64,000 nucleotides of DNA, taken from NCBI GenBank assembly GCA_004194705.1, contig SADC01001309.1, positions 186,001 to 250,000 on the forward strand, in the 5' to 3' direction. Both the position numbers and the translations under genes were made by a program. Every line of letters starts with the position of its first letter. Within the stretch, counting starts at the first letter, position 1. Source of the DNA: Ditylenchus dipsaci (Eukaryota; Nematoda; Chromadorea; Rhabditida; Anguinidae). The notes beneath the pieces are model-generated. The model saw only the letters and a program-made list of their open reading frames with translations. It was not told the DNA's origin and did no database searches. Shown here in pieces: positions 29,065 through 52,500 of the stretch.

Positions 29065-29799
29065 AGACTTTAGGGGGGTATTTTGACTAGAAAATGGTGT
29101 TTTGCATGGTTAAGTTGATTTCTTTTTCGTTTAATTTTAACTCTTAATTTTGTTTGCATCAATCGATTTTACCATGAATCCACCCGAAAAAAAACATATC
29201 AGATCAAAGTTTCGGAATAAAAAAAATTTTCGAAAAATTTGCCCTGGTCCAGTTAAGCAGGGTCCTGGTAGTTTTCGGAACTGTTCCAAAACTTACGTTT
29301 TTATCGGCGCTCTGGTAAAATGATTATATGAAAATTTATACTCAGAAAACAGAGCTACATTTTCAGTATGAGGTCGTATATGACTGTGTCTGCATAATTT
29401 GCTAAAAAAGAAAAAGAAAAAAAAGCCGAAAAGCCGATAAAGCTTCCCGAAAGCCTGGACTTTTTTTAGAGTTTTTGATTTTTTTCGCAAATTTCGCAGT
29501 CACAGTCAAATACAACCTTATACTTAAATGTAGCCCTGCTTTCTAGTGTCATTTTGAGTACAACTATGCATATAATGCACCGATAAAAACGTAAGTTCTG
29601 GAACAGTTTTGAAAACTACCAGGACCCTGCTGAACTGGACCAGGGCAATTTTTTTCGAAATTTTGATCTGATTTATTTTTTGTCGGGTGGATTCATGGTA
29701 AAATCGATTCGTGTAAAAAAATTAATAGGTTCAAACGAAAAAGAAAATTAACTTTGCAAAACACCATTTTCCAGTCAAAATACCCCCCCTAAAGTCTTT
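29065..29799. repeat. Long inverted repeat
   Basis: Arms of about 230 bases: GACTTTAGGGGGGTATTTTGAC and complement at the ends, then GGTGGATTCATGGTAAAATC and CCAGGACCCTGCT blocks in both. The central 270 bases are unrelated to each other. A C/G run lies in each end. Confidence 0.7.
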
Positions 29800-30097
29800 A
29801 CTCCTTTAATGTTCTAAACTGGTTAAAAAATCTATACATTTTGAATTTTTTTTTCTGATTTATAGATTTTGGAAAATCTTCTGGTGATTTGAAAAAGTAC
29901 GCAATATTTTTTATTTTGATTTGTATGAGCAACTTTTGCGTAACCTTCACTTTAGTAATGCATTAATTTACAAGTTCCATTTCTGGCAAAAAAATTTTTT
30001 GTTCAAACACTGCAGTAGTGAAACATTCATACACTCTTTCTATTGCTTTATTATTGCCAAATCTATTTAGAAATAAAGGCACAGTTGACGCATTTAA

Positions 30098-30283
30098 CAT
30101 AAACACGCATATGGAGTAAATAAAACAGGCGTGTGACCAGTGAAAGCATCGACAAACACATGATAATAATATTGGTAATGATGATAAATACATAAACACG
30201 CATATGGAGTAAATAAAACAGGCGTGTGACCAGTGAAAGCATCGACAAACACATGATAATAATATTGGTAATGATGATAAATA
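30098..30283. repeat. Perfect 93-bp tandem duplication in the kinase 3' UTR
   Basis: Two identical 93-base units (30098-30190 and 30191-30283) start CATAAACACGCATATGGAG; a partial third start (CATAAACATG) follows. They lie 47 bases beyond the kinase stop codon on the minus strand. Confidence 0.9.
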
Positions 30284-30329
30284 CATAAACATGCAAATAC
30301 AGCAATAATCAGCCTTCTGTTTTTCTGGT

Positions 30330-40636
<10,307 letters not shown>

Positions 40637-41059
40637 CTGCAAAAGTTTTGAAAATTAATTTTTTAAAATGGTTGTTTGGCTAATATTTCCAAGCAAAAAT
40701 TTTATTGACCTTGATTCTAAAAAAATAATTTTTAGGGTAAAACATTAGAGCTGATTGCGGCTGTGGTTAACCGCATAACTTTTTTTTCAAACACGATAAA
40801 CCCGTGATTTAACGCCCCTTCCTCTCAGGTTCAACCTCTAGCTGGGTCTGATACTTTTTTACCTTAATCTTTGAGAGCGTTGAAGTCTGGTGCGGCTAGG
40901 GGACATTCGGCAAAAACAAGCATTGGCAAACGTATGTTTTGGAAAAAACCAGAGTTGGCAAGCTCAAGTAAGCTATTGGCCTCTGTCCCGGTGGTTATGA
41001 AGCCGCGGATATCCGCAGATGCCAGACAATATCCACTGATATTCGATTATCATTAAAGG

Positions 41060-41490
41060 GAGGGTGAAAGCTGTTAAGGAGATAGTCTTGACACGAAAGG
41101 ACGATCCCAAGTTTTGTGTTTTTCAAATGTGGTTTCAGAGCCATATTTTGTCGACAACTCGATGTTGCAATGTCGGACAAACTTGTGCAAAATTAAAACT
41201 TGGATTAGCATCATGAATATCAGAATTCCGAAATTCCTGAAAAATTGCCCTAAAACGGCAATCTAAAATGAAAAAATCCATTGAAAGAGGCTGATTCGAT
41301 TTTTAGGGCATTTTTTGTAGGAATCTCGAAATTCTGATATAGATGATGCTCATTCAACTTTTAATTCTGCACAAGTTTGCCTGACATTGCAACACCAACT
41401 TGTCGACAAAATATGACTCTAAAACCACATTTGAAAAACAAAAAACTTGGTTTAATCCTTTCGTGTCGAAACTATCTCCTTAACAGCTTT
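41060..41490. repeat. GGGTGAAAGCTGTTAAG inverted repeat, second copy
   Basis: AGGGTGAAAGCTGTTAAGGAG at the left end and its complement at the right; GACACGAAAGGA and TTGTCGACAA blocks in both arms. Same family as 21389-22026. Confidence 0.7.
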
Positions 41491-42111
41491 TGATGTTCAG
41501 CTATTTTTCAGCTACAAATATCGGTTTGAAAAATATTGTTCTGCCAAATCTCAGCTTGACTAATAAGGGAACATATCGAACTGTAAGATTTGATATTTTT
41601 ATGAAATTATATCGATTTTTTTCTGTTGGGCAAAAATACTGAAATTCCATATAGTAAATCGACTATGCTCTTCCAGAGGACATTAGCAGAATTTTCGAAT
41701 TTGCAGTTCGGGCGATTCCCTTGTAAGTTAAACTAAAATAGCAACAAAATTTTCTGACATTGAATCTTTTCCGCATAGCGGCGCAGGGTTTGTGCCGTAT
41801 TTATTTGCAACGGTATCTTACAGTATATTTATCCGGTGAATATCTGAAGACGCTATTTAGAAAAGTTTTTTTATAGTGAAGCGCCTACTCGAAAATGACA
41901 AAATGAAGCTATTTTAGAATACCTCAACTGAGACCTTCGACCATCAATTTCATAATGCTTTTCTGAAGATCCTTCACTTTTTCCATTTTTGAGCTCGGAT
42001 ATATTTTTCCTCTTTAGCACTGTTTATAAAACTTCAAGACATTCTAAAATAGGTTCTTTTTGTCACTTTTTGGAGAGCAACTATTAAACAAAATACGGCA
42101 AATACTTTTGG

Positions 42112-43640
42112 TCAGCACTTAGTCTTGTAATTTATAACAAAAACTCCTACTGAGGGGGAATGACTGCCTGACTCTCTGGCAGACTCAGACTCCTTACTGC
42201 TGTCAGTGTCAACTCGCGTAGAAGAAGACGTGTTCAGAGAAATTTTGCGACTTCCTCTTCTATCGCCTAGAGAACAATTGAGATTAAATGTTTGGTGCAG
42301 GGTGGCCAATTCATCTGGCTCTTTTTCCTGCTCAGCCGTATGCTCTTCAGAATCACTGGCTGGCCAGTTAGGGGTTTCATCTCCATCTAGGGTGCCTTCT
42401 TCGTCGGAGGATTCTACTGCATGTTGGTCAGCATTAGGAAAAGGCCGGGGATTGGGCAGAGAATAGACCACATCCACTGAACATGGATCTTCATCCGCCT
42501 GGCTTTGCATTATGATATTGCTATTGTTGATGGAGCTGTCTGTAAGTGTGAATTTCAGACAATCCACCATCTCCAACCGCTTTCCACTGCTAACCAGGAA
42601 AATAACTGGAAGACAAAGTAAGCGGTTTGTTGCAATAATAGCGCCAGAAAATACTTAGTGGTAGGGGCAAGTCTGAAATACATCTGTGTAAATATAGTAC
42701 TGTTTGTGTAAGTTAAAGTGCGTTACTTTACAGCATTTTAATTTTTTTTAAACTTGTTGCAGTATCGATTTTTTTGGCTATGCTAGGTTGATCGGACAAA
42801 TTTTAACTTTTCTCTCGAATTTCTTGTTATCGCCTCAATTTTTAAGTCATTTTAAGGGAATTTTAAAATTCTGATATTTTCTTTGAATCGAAACACAAAT
42901 GACAGTTAAAAAATAGATATTAGACTTTTTTTTGCCATTTTTGGGTATTTCTCTATTAGAATAAAGGGTACTAGTCCGGTTTACATCACATTTCGCATTT
43001 TCGATTTTTTAAGGATAAACTTCTTTTATTTATTCCGCATATTCATTCACATATATACAAATCAACAATTCGCGGCCATAAATAGAACATAATATCATTA
43101 CCACAAAAGTTAAACAAATAACATACATAAACAAAATCAGAAAGACCGAACTAGCTTGGCCAAATTTAAATCGCGAAGTTCTTCCATGCCTGCAAAAGAA
43201 TAAAATACAAAGAGCGTCGCGAAATAAGTAGGGTGCATAGAATAAATAAAACGTCGCGAAAAAATGAAGCGTCTCAACAAAAGGCCGCCAAAAATTGTCA
43301 AAAAAAATCAAAAATGCGAGGTGTGATGTATGATGATATACATTGTATCTTGTATTGGCTAAGACTCTCATCGATAACATACTAAAGTTGCGGGGGTTCC
43401 CTATCTGATTACGCTAAAAATTTATACACGATCCTCTCCTGACCTACTTTTCAAGTTAAACAAACCTTATTAAGTCCTTACCGTACTTTTCTAATAATCC
43501 ATTAATGGAATTATTTTTTAACCACTCGAAATCTGGGGCCGTAGTAACAATCATAGTAACAACTTCCGTGGCTAAAAGTGGAATATCTCGGAGTTCAGTC
43601 CACTTTTTGAATAGTAGTTTTTTGCAAACAAAAATAGACA
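42112..43640 (-). CDS. 3' exons of an unrecognised gene with acidic, Ser-rich tail
   Basis: Two exons join in phase. The first is about 43640-43482 (WTELRDIPLLATEVVTMIVT, then EWLKNNSINGLLEKY). The last is 42605-42112 (IFLVSSGKRLEMVDCLKFTL, then a disordered tail ending VGVFVINYKTKC, stop). The first part looks like stacked amphipathic helices of ARM/HEAT type. The tail has acidic patches (ESSDEEGTLDGDETPNW, DSEEHTAEQEKEPDEL) and a Ser-rich stretch with SRKISLNTSSS. The donor GGTAAGGA and acceptor TCTTCCAG are good. I do not recognise the family. Upstream exons should lie between 43.7 and 46.6 kb but were not found. Part of the first exon is duplicated as an inverted copy next door. Confidence 0.5.
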
Positions 43641-43913
43641 AGTTTTATCTTCAGATTTCATTACAATCATCTGAATGGCTCATCGGTAACCAGAGCTAGC
43701 ACTAATGCAAAAAAATATCCGCAGCTGCGGATATTTTTTTGCATTTAGTGCTAGCTCTGGTTACCGATGAGCCATTCAGATGATTGTAATGAAATCTGAA
43801 GATAAAACTTGTCTATTTTTGTTTGCAAAAAACTACTATTCAAAAAGTGGACTGAACTCCGAGATATTCCACTTTTAGCCACGGAAGTTGTTACTACGAT
43901 TGTTACTACGGCC
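43533..43913. repeat. Large palindrome containing an inverted exon copy
   Basis: Arms of about 190 bases meet at AATATCCGCAGCTGCGGATATT near 43715. They match almost perfectly, and a single difference is visible where the left copy reads ATG and the right ACG. The right arm carries, on the plus strand, a copy of the exon segment WTELRDIPLLATEVVT. Confidence 0.85.
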
Positions 43914-46597
43914 CCTGGAAAATTTTGTGATGGTATCGATATTTTCAGATGCTCAGCAGAAATTAGAAAACATGATCAGTAGAATGCGTAGAGTTAAAAA
44001 TGCAATAAAACAGATTTGCTAAATATTTTCTGTGGGCTGAGATTTTTTTTGAAACATACATTTTTAAATCGAGAAAGGGGTTGTTAGACCTCCATAATTA
44101 CACCACCTATAATTACCGAAATAGGGGGCAAGCATAAATCCTTTTTGGGGGATTCATACTGCGGAAAATATCCCTTTTTTCGAATTAAAATCGGGCTGAA
44201 ACCACTCATTTCAATTTGGAAAAGGGGTTTTCGCCGCAGTTAGAATCGTCCCAGAAAAGGGCACTTCCGCCTAATTCCTAAAGTTGTTTAGCAAGTTTTA
44301 CTATAGCTATAAATACTAAAGATTGAAATGTAATATATAGTAGTAGTGGAGCATGAATTATTAGTAAAGCAGTTGTACAACTACTCCCAGCCACCAACTA
44401 TTATTGCACATATGGTGGGCCAGATCACTTAACAATAAAGACAGAACTTGCTGGCCAGATGTCTTTGAAGTATGACAAGCAAAAAAAGAGGGAGAACCAC
44501 CGGTTGACTGGCCATTCAATCCGGATTTAACAACGACAACCTCTTGGCTTTATTATTTTCTTTATTGTTCAATGGATCAGAGAGGCGGTGCCTGTTGGCT
44601 GTTAAATCTGGAAGAATTACGTCATTTATTTATAGCAGCGAGGGCAAACAATCCATCAAGACTTTAGAATTAAAAGACTTAAAACTTGTCTAAATTGTGT
44701 GCAAATAATAAAGTTTAAGGGGTCATGCTCACCTGTTTAAAATTTGTCCCCGCCGATTAAAAAATTTTCCGAATTATTGGATTTGTGTACGGATTTTTTG
44801 GCTTGGTTTCTAACAAAACAATGCCAATAATTTAATTTTAGGTATGGTTTTGTTAGAAACCAAGTTGAAACACCGGCACAGAAGTTCAATGATTCGGAAA
44901 TTTTTTTGAATTGGCGGGAAAAGTTTAAACAGGGGAGTATTAAAGTTGGTCCGGAATTTTTTTGAGTCGAATCTAATTCCGACCGGAAAGTGGCCGGAAT
45001 TTTCACTTTCAAAGGTATGTTTTCTTTGGTAAATAAGCATTTTACACAATGTTTTTGTCCATCTAACGCAGAATTTAATACTGTGCTGAGTGACACAAAA
45101 GCTTTTCGAAATATTGAAAAAATCACAAAATACTTAGGAATTCCGGTTTGGCTCAAAAAAATTCAAGCACCGGGTAGACCTCAGTTAACAAAATCATGTT
45201 CAAATTCTCTTGCACCCTGTTTTTGGTCAATAATAGGTCATATTTACCTGGGTCTTACAACTAAAATTTCAAAACTTGATTGTGGGAGGACGCCATACTT
45301 TAGTGTTTATCGATATATGTATCATGTTTGTATCCAATTGTACAGAGAATTGGTTTATGTTGGTGCATTGACTAACTAGAAAAACTACGGAGAATATGGG
45401 AAGAACATTTCAAATATCTTCAGAGGTGAAAATAGAAATAATAAAAGTATGGCCGAAAAATATGACCGCCGAAAAATGTCCGATTCCCCGATTATCCATT
45501 GCATTACATTGGCTTGAATTTACATAAAAAAATATATATTCTTGGTGGACTGTGCAAATTTAGTCGTGCGGCAGATAAAAGTGCTTGTATAGCAACATGA
45601 GATCAAGGCAAAGAAATAAAAAATCAGCAGAGTGACCAGAGCAAAAATGGACCGGATTCGGCACTGGGTCCGAAAATTTGGCAATGCAATATACAAGTTT
45701 TTTTTGGCATTATTTAGTTGTAATATATATTTATAGTAGTAGCGAATATCCACCCCCCTCCCCCCATAAATCTGACCTTTTCAAAATTGCTGTAATCACC
45801 CCTTGAAACAACAAGTTTAGGCTTAGCCCTTAGTCTCGGGGGCAAGCAGCGTACGGAAGTTGTGACCAGTAATGTGCGCAGCTCCGCTCTTGGCTCCGAG
45901 CGCTCCGAGACAAGAGCCAGAGCGGGAGCCAAAAGAGTAAGGGCCGGAGCCAAAAGCCAGAGCAGGAGCTAAAAATTTTGCGGCAGGAGCCAAGAGCCAG
46001 AGCAGGGGCCAAAATTTTGGCGGCCGGAGCCAAGAACCAGAGCAGGAGCCAAAATTTTCGGCAGCACATCACTGGTTGTGACTAATAAATGTCTTACGTT
46101 ATTTTTTCTGCGGTCTGGAACATGTATTTGAGTACTTTTTACTTAAGTTTTAAAAGAAACATTTAGGGGAGGAGGAGGGGTATCCGCTACTAGGGTCATA
46201 TTTTGCATTTTTCCAGCAGGGTCTTTGATTTCTTATAAGTGTCTTGCAACCTCGTTCTCGGCAGTTTGGAGTGCAAACATTGTTCCTACGGGCTCAAGAA
46301 CTCGCCTTGTCCTCGTTTGAGGCTAAAATTTTAGGACTGTCGTTTTTGAGTGGTTATTCTAACTTTTTTCTTGAACAGGTGTTGTTATATGAACATCCTA
46401 CTGCAAATTCATTTCAGTTATTGTCTGCAGCACACATATACACACATTTCCAACTATCTTTGTAAATAGTCTGTTACAATTTTTTAATGTAAACCCGACT
46501 AAAATCAATTTTAACAAACGAGAACAATAAAAAAGTAGGATTTTTTTGCAGAGTATCACATAATATTTTTGTTATCCATGATTGCCCTACTACAATC
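43914..46597. other. Repeat-rich interval, no gene assigned
   Basis: Contains an inverted repeat at 44732-44933 (CCTGTTTAAAATTTGTCCCC..GGTTTCTAACAAAAC and complements), an open plus-strand frame at 44990-45379 of unknown nature, and the hAT-like MITE at 45867. Missing 5' exons of the neighbouring unknown gene are expected here. Confidence 0.4.
45867..46074. mobile_element. hAT-like MITE filled with GGAGCCAAGAGCCAGAGCA
   Basis: An exact 8-bp duplication GTTGTGAC (45859-45866 and 46075-46082) flanks CAGTAATGTGCGCAG / GCAGCACATCACTG ends. The rest is a degenerate array of GGAGCCAAGAGCCAGAGCA units. Confidence 0.85.
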
Positions 46598-49500
46598 CTA
46601 TGCTTTTTGATCTACTGCTTCATCATCTGTACCGATGCCCTGTGATAAATCTAACTCTACTGCACCTGGGTCTATCCCTCTCTCAGCTAGTTTGAGAAGT
46701 TCTGGTTCATCAGGCAGTGAGAAAGACTGATGGTTGGCCTTGCTGGACACATTATAACTTGTTGTCTCTGAAAACCCTGCCTTGCTTTTTGGCTAATAGA
46801 ATGACAGTAGTGGACTGGTTGGTGAATATATTGCTTTAATGGCTCCTCCTTGGTGAATAAATCAGCAATAGAGGCATGATCTTCCGAGAATACACTTAAA
46901 AAATTACAGGTTGAAAGGAGTCAAAATTAGTAATTTGGCTAAATTATGGCTAGAATCCGTATAATCTCTACTATTTTATGATGACTTCGCATTTTATTTT
47001 GTAGATAATCTTTGAGCCCGGTCTAATCCAAAAGTAATTATTCCGAAAATCTCCATTTTCAAAATGGCTACTCCAATAGACTCTGTTCCAAGAAAATGCC
47101 GAACCCAAAAATTTCTGCTCCAGAAATTTCTTAATTGAACGGGAGTAAGAATTAACAGAATACAGTTGGACATAAATATAAAGGCATCCCTGAGGACTAG
47201 CCGAAGATCCCTCTATAGCGGGGGTGCCGTTATTTTAGGGGTGTATTTCATATCTTTGCTGGCCAACAAAATATCCGGGGGATCTTTTGAAATTGCTTTT
47301 TAATTTTACATTTTTTATTATTTTTATATTTATTTTTTAGTTTAATAGTTTTTTTGTCGTTGTTTGTTTATACAGTCGAGTCTCTATATAGCATCCACCC
47401 CAAAAAGTTCGTTCCCACCTCGGGTCCGACACTTTTTTTAGCTCAACTTCTAAAGTATTTTGCCAAAACTGATTCGTCAGTCTAGTCGGAAATATCGCAG
47501 GGATTCCGATTTTGCCGATCGTTTCTCAGAAACATGGTAATTTTGCCATTTAGACCGCAAACCTCTATATAGCATCGCCTTTTTGAGATTTAAGGCGATG
47601 CTATATAGAGGTTTGCGGGTCTAAATGGCAAAATTACCGTGTTTCTGAGAAACGATCGGCAAAATCGGAATCCCTGCGATATTTCCGACTAGACTGACGA
47701 ATCAGTTTTGGCAAAATACTTTAGAAATTGAGCTAAAAAAAGTGTCGGACCCGAGGTGGGAACGAACTTTTGGGGTGGATGCTATATAGAGACTCGACTG
47801 TAATAAAAATTTAAAGAATTCATAAAATATGTAAAATTAAATCAAAAAAGCAATTTTTAAAAGGTCCTTGGATAACCGAAAAGAGCCCGATTTTGAGTTA
47901 GGAGAGTGAGCTGAGTATTAGAGTTTATACGGTAGCCTTTTTTAGCCAACTTTGTTATTTATCTTTCAATTTTTTTTCACGCAGGGCATCAGACCTAACT
48001 ATTGAATCCCAAATATCAACTTACAAAGAATTGTCGCAGTATGAAAGACCACCAACGCTAGGTTCGGAAGCGATAGATATCGGCTGTGCTTGGGCAGCAT
48101 TACTGCTGCATTGCTCATTTCTTTGGGATGGTCACTCAAAGTTGTTGGTTCTAAAACAAAAATGGTAACAAGCAAGATATTAGTGTGTCGCCTCACCTCC
48201 TCCAGGAATCTATAAAGGTTAAAAATGTGCGCCTCTTGTTTGTTGGCTGAAATTTAAAAAAGTTTTTTTGTAGAAGTACGATTCGAGACACCTTTTTACC
48301 TAACTTTTGGAACTTTTGATCAAAAGGTACTTTTCCGGTTGTATCCCTCCCCCTAAATTTTCGGGTTCGCCCATATAAAACCCATATCTTATCTTAAGAC
48401 ACAAATTTCTTTGTTTCTTAACACTCCGCCTCCCAAGCGTGGTAATTGCCCGAATCGACTCAGAATTTCTCGCTGAACACGATAGTGCAAAAAATTTTGA
48501 AAAAAAAGTTGGTATGAGATGGTGAAACCTCTCCTGAAAGTAGGCTGTTTTTGGTCACACTCAATCATCTATAATTTTGAGAAATTTGATGGTAGTCACC
48601 AAAATTTCTATTTCACCTAGGCGTAAAACCACTCAAAATATTAAGCTGGATCAGAGCTATCTATTGAGGCCAAACTTGCATCAGAGTGATCATTTTTTCA
48701 CAAAGAATTTACGATTTTCCCTCAAGGATCCAGTTTCTGGATATCCTTTTTGCGATATTAAAAAAGCCAAAACTCTGCCTACAAATCATTTCTAGCTAAA
48801 TGATCAATAGAACATGAAAGAACAAAATCTTGCGGTTTTTTGACACTAAAAACAGCGATAGTTTATCATAAAATTAAGACAAATTATACAAAATCAATAT
48901 ACCGTATTTACTCTAATAGTAGCCCCCCCCCCTCGTTCAAAATCGTGTTTGTGCATAGCGTTTTCGACCCACTTTTTGAAGACTGTTTCATGCAAATTCC
49001 ACTCATTTTGTAGCCAGTGAGATGAGCTACAAAATGAGGTATAACTTGCCTGAGAAAAGTTTTTGAAAAGTGGGTCAAAAACACAACGCCAAAACACGAT
49101 TTTGAATCAGGGGGGGGGCTACTATTAGAGTAAATACGGTATAAGTTGTAGCGCAATTTTTTTTTATAACTTGAAGTTGAAAAGTCACTGTCAAATACTG
49201 AACTCCGCTCAAGACAAAAACATTTGAATTTAAAATTTGAATATTTTTTTGTCTTGAGCGAAATTTCGGAATCTGACAGTGACTTTTCAACTTCAAGAGC
49301 AGTTTTACAGGCAAATCGACTCGACGAATTCGGTGTCAGAATTGAAGTTTTTTCAAGCGGGAATAAATTTATAGAAAAGTTGCGCTACAACTTATATATT
49401 GATTTTGCATAATTTGTCCCAATTTTATGATAAACTATTGCTGTTTTTAGTGCCAAAAAAACCGCAAGATTTTGTTCTTTCATGTTCTATTGATCATTTA

Positions 49501-52500
49501 GCTAGAAATGATTGTAGGCAGAGTTTTGGCTTTTTTTAATGTCGCAAAAAAGGATATCCAGAAACTGGATCCTTGAGGAAAAGGAATTTCTGGCGCTACT
49601 GTAAATACCCCCCCCCCCAAAACCGACTTTTTTAGGGATAATCAAAAACCATTTTTACACAATAATTTCGCCATAAAAGGACCAGAAAAGCAATTTAAAT
49701 GGGAATGCGGGCTGTATTGGGAGGGGAAGGGAATAATACAGGGGCCACTTCTCGAGATGGTTGGGATCTTAGAGTACTAATTCTCTGAGCGTCTAAGGTA
49801 CTTTCAAACCAGGAACTTGTGGTGCAGGCATAACTATAAGTACTTTTCATGGACCAACCCCATCAGCGGGGTGGACCTCGCGGGTTTACTCATAGACCTA
49901 GCACTTTTTGAGTGCTAGGCTAAATTTTTGGATGCTGGGCCTCTGGCCCGGCCTTGTAGAACGAGGGGAGATGCTCTTCGGCGAAAAAATAAAGATGTTG
50001 AACATAGTTTTGGATACTGGGCCTACCGCATAAATAACTCTGGTATGCATGCTTTTTCATGCATCCAGAGTCGCTTTCGAGTGATTTGTGTCTAAGGTAT
50101 GTGGGTGTGCGCATCTCAACTCCAAGCCCCCTGCGCCCCGAAGGGGGCTTGGGGGCTTGAGAGTTAGAGATGCGCGCACTCACTTACCTTAGACATGATT
50201 CCGAGAAGTACACTTGATCATAAAATGCATATAGAGTCTATTTTGCCACGACCCGAGTTGAAAAACATGGTAAAGCAGCTAAAAAAAGTGGCCCCTGTAT
50301 TATTCCCTTCCCTCCCAATACAGCCCATAATCCCTTTTAAACTGCTTTTCTGGTCCCTTTATGGCAAAATTATTGCATAAAAATGGTTTTTAGACACTCC
50401 CAAAAAGTCGGTTTTGGGGGGGGTATATGACAGTAGGTCCGATTTTTGGGGGGGGGGGGTATATTACAGTAGCTTTTTTGGGTAGGGGGGGGGTATATGA
50501 CAGTAGCGTCGAATTTCTAAAATAGGAATTAGCAATATTTGACTATCTGGACTTGACTATCTGTGACCATTTTTAATATGCAATTTTCGAGATTTTTAGC
50601 CATTTCTCTGTTAGCCATTTGAAAGTATATAGAAGTCCGTTGTATCTAGCGTGGACTGCAGTTGAGATATGGCTATTATCATTCAACCAACTAGAAAATT
50701 TGCGCCACATTATTTTAACTCCCTAAATTTTTTAACCTGATCTTAATGGATTAAAAAGACATTTTGCTATTACAGTTAATCTTCGATTAACCCGCAACTT
50801 TGGGGATTGGTCTTGATGTGGCGGTTTACTGAGGGTTGACTACAGAAAGAAATTGACAATTTTCTCTCTAAAAGTTTTACTAATTTTATCAAACATTGGT
50901 TCGAAAAATATTTCGTATAGACTATTTTCGTTTTTTAGTGAAAAGATTTTTAAAGCCTGTATATTATCCACCCACAGATAGCTAGTATTGAGTTGAATTT
51001 GTGTTGACTGGCCTCCGCTTGTTTGGAATTCACCTGCAAGTATACAATATGCTGTATTGTACCCACCATTGTAAACGTAAACCAAAAAGTAACAACCAAC
51101 CATGCTGACTCTATGGAGAATAGCCTGCAGCTCCATTCGCCTGTCCATCTCTTCCTTAGATTGCACTTCCATCAGCTTGACTCTGTCGTTAGCCTGCTGC
51201 ATCAGGCATTTGTGCTTGCGACATTGGGCTCGAAGAGTCTTCAGCTGCAATCAGGTGAGACTCTCATTAGTTCACTTACAGTTGGGTGGACGCAATAAAC
51301 AAATACCTGGGTCTCATAGTAAGGCACAATGTATTCTGTTTGGTGGATGGAATGAATGGATGAATTGGCGGATGGCTTGGAGCATTCTTCTGTCTTAACA
51401 ATAAATAAATTATTACCAAAAATAGGGACGCCATCTAGACTCCGTGCAGCAAACAATATTTTGAAATGCTCCGACGTCCAGGATTTTCGCTGGACGAAAA
51501 GATTTGTGATTAAATCCTAGTTAAAAAAATTCAGAACTTTATAATCTTTTTGGAAACATAACAAAAAACTAGATTTTTACGAGATTTACTGTATGCCGGT
51601 GCAAAACGGCATCACAATTTTCGGGATTTCCAGAAGACCCCAAGCCCAATCCTACATTTCTAATATAATACGCCTCGAAATGAGGTTTTACCATAAACGC
51701 TAGGCCATTTTGCCCGGAGCATTTTGGCTGTGCTATTTTGTCGCGGGTGTCTTGTCTGTGGAATTTCGCCCCGAAACCGGGCAAAATATGCCATTTTCTC
51801 ACCAAAGGACTTTTTTGGAGATTTTTTAAACTTTTTAGGGCAAAACTCCACAGCTAAATTGCCCGGAACAAAATTACACAACCAATATTTGCCAGGCAAA
51901 ATATTCCATTAACCTACCGATTGGCCTCTATGATTAATAATTTTATTAAGATGCTTGTTATTTGTTGAAAATCCGCAAAAGTACATTCTGCAAACCAACT
52001 AACCATTCTAGTCAATTCTTCTTCTAAATACAGCTTTTCCTTTTGCAAACGAGCAAACTCAACTCGCAGTTCATCAAATGCTTTCAGCTCCTAAACCAAC
52101 ACCAAATTATTGAATCACATGAAAGCATTGCCAGACTCGAACCTGATCAATCAGCCTCCTTTCCGCCATTAAGTCATCGTTGTGTCGTCTGGCTTTGTCC
52201 AGCTGGTTTGCACCAACTTCTGCCATTTTTTCAAATCTTCATATTTTAGTTGGAGTTCATTCAGTTCGGTGGACAAGGCTTCTTTTTCCTGAATAAGGAA
52301 TTGTAATTTAATTTTTCCAATTTATACATAGGCCAAAAATTCATAGGCGTATGCATGGCACAGAATAATTTTCTGACCGGATGGGGAGAGGGGGGAGTCG
52401 ACAATGGCTAAAAAGGCTAATAATCTTGACAGGGGTAATTAATCTCTAAAAAAGAGGTCAAAACACGATGCCACACACACCTTTTTTTAGCAGTTTTAGC

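Noticed and set aside
44990..45379. 129-codon plus-strand open frame as a gene
   Set aside because: Partly overlaps a core-type GGTAGACCTCAGTTAACAAA block and an inverted repeat; no family resemblance and no splice partners. Left as unassigned.
48025..48150. Exon 48150-48025 read in its uninterrupted frame (LPKHSRYLSLPNLALVVFH)
   Set aside because: That frame does not fit the splice phase of the neighbouring TSC1 exons. The frame needing two single-base corrections gives a hydrophilic tail that joins both neighbours in phase.
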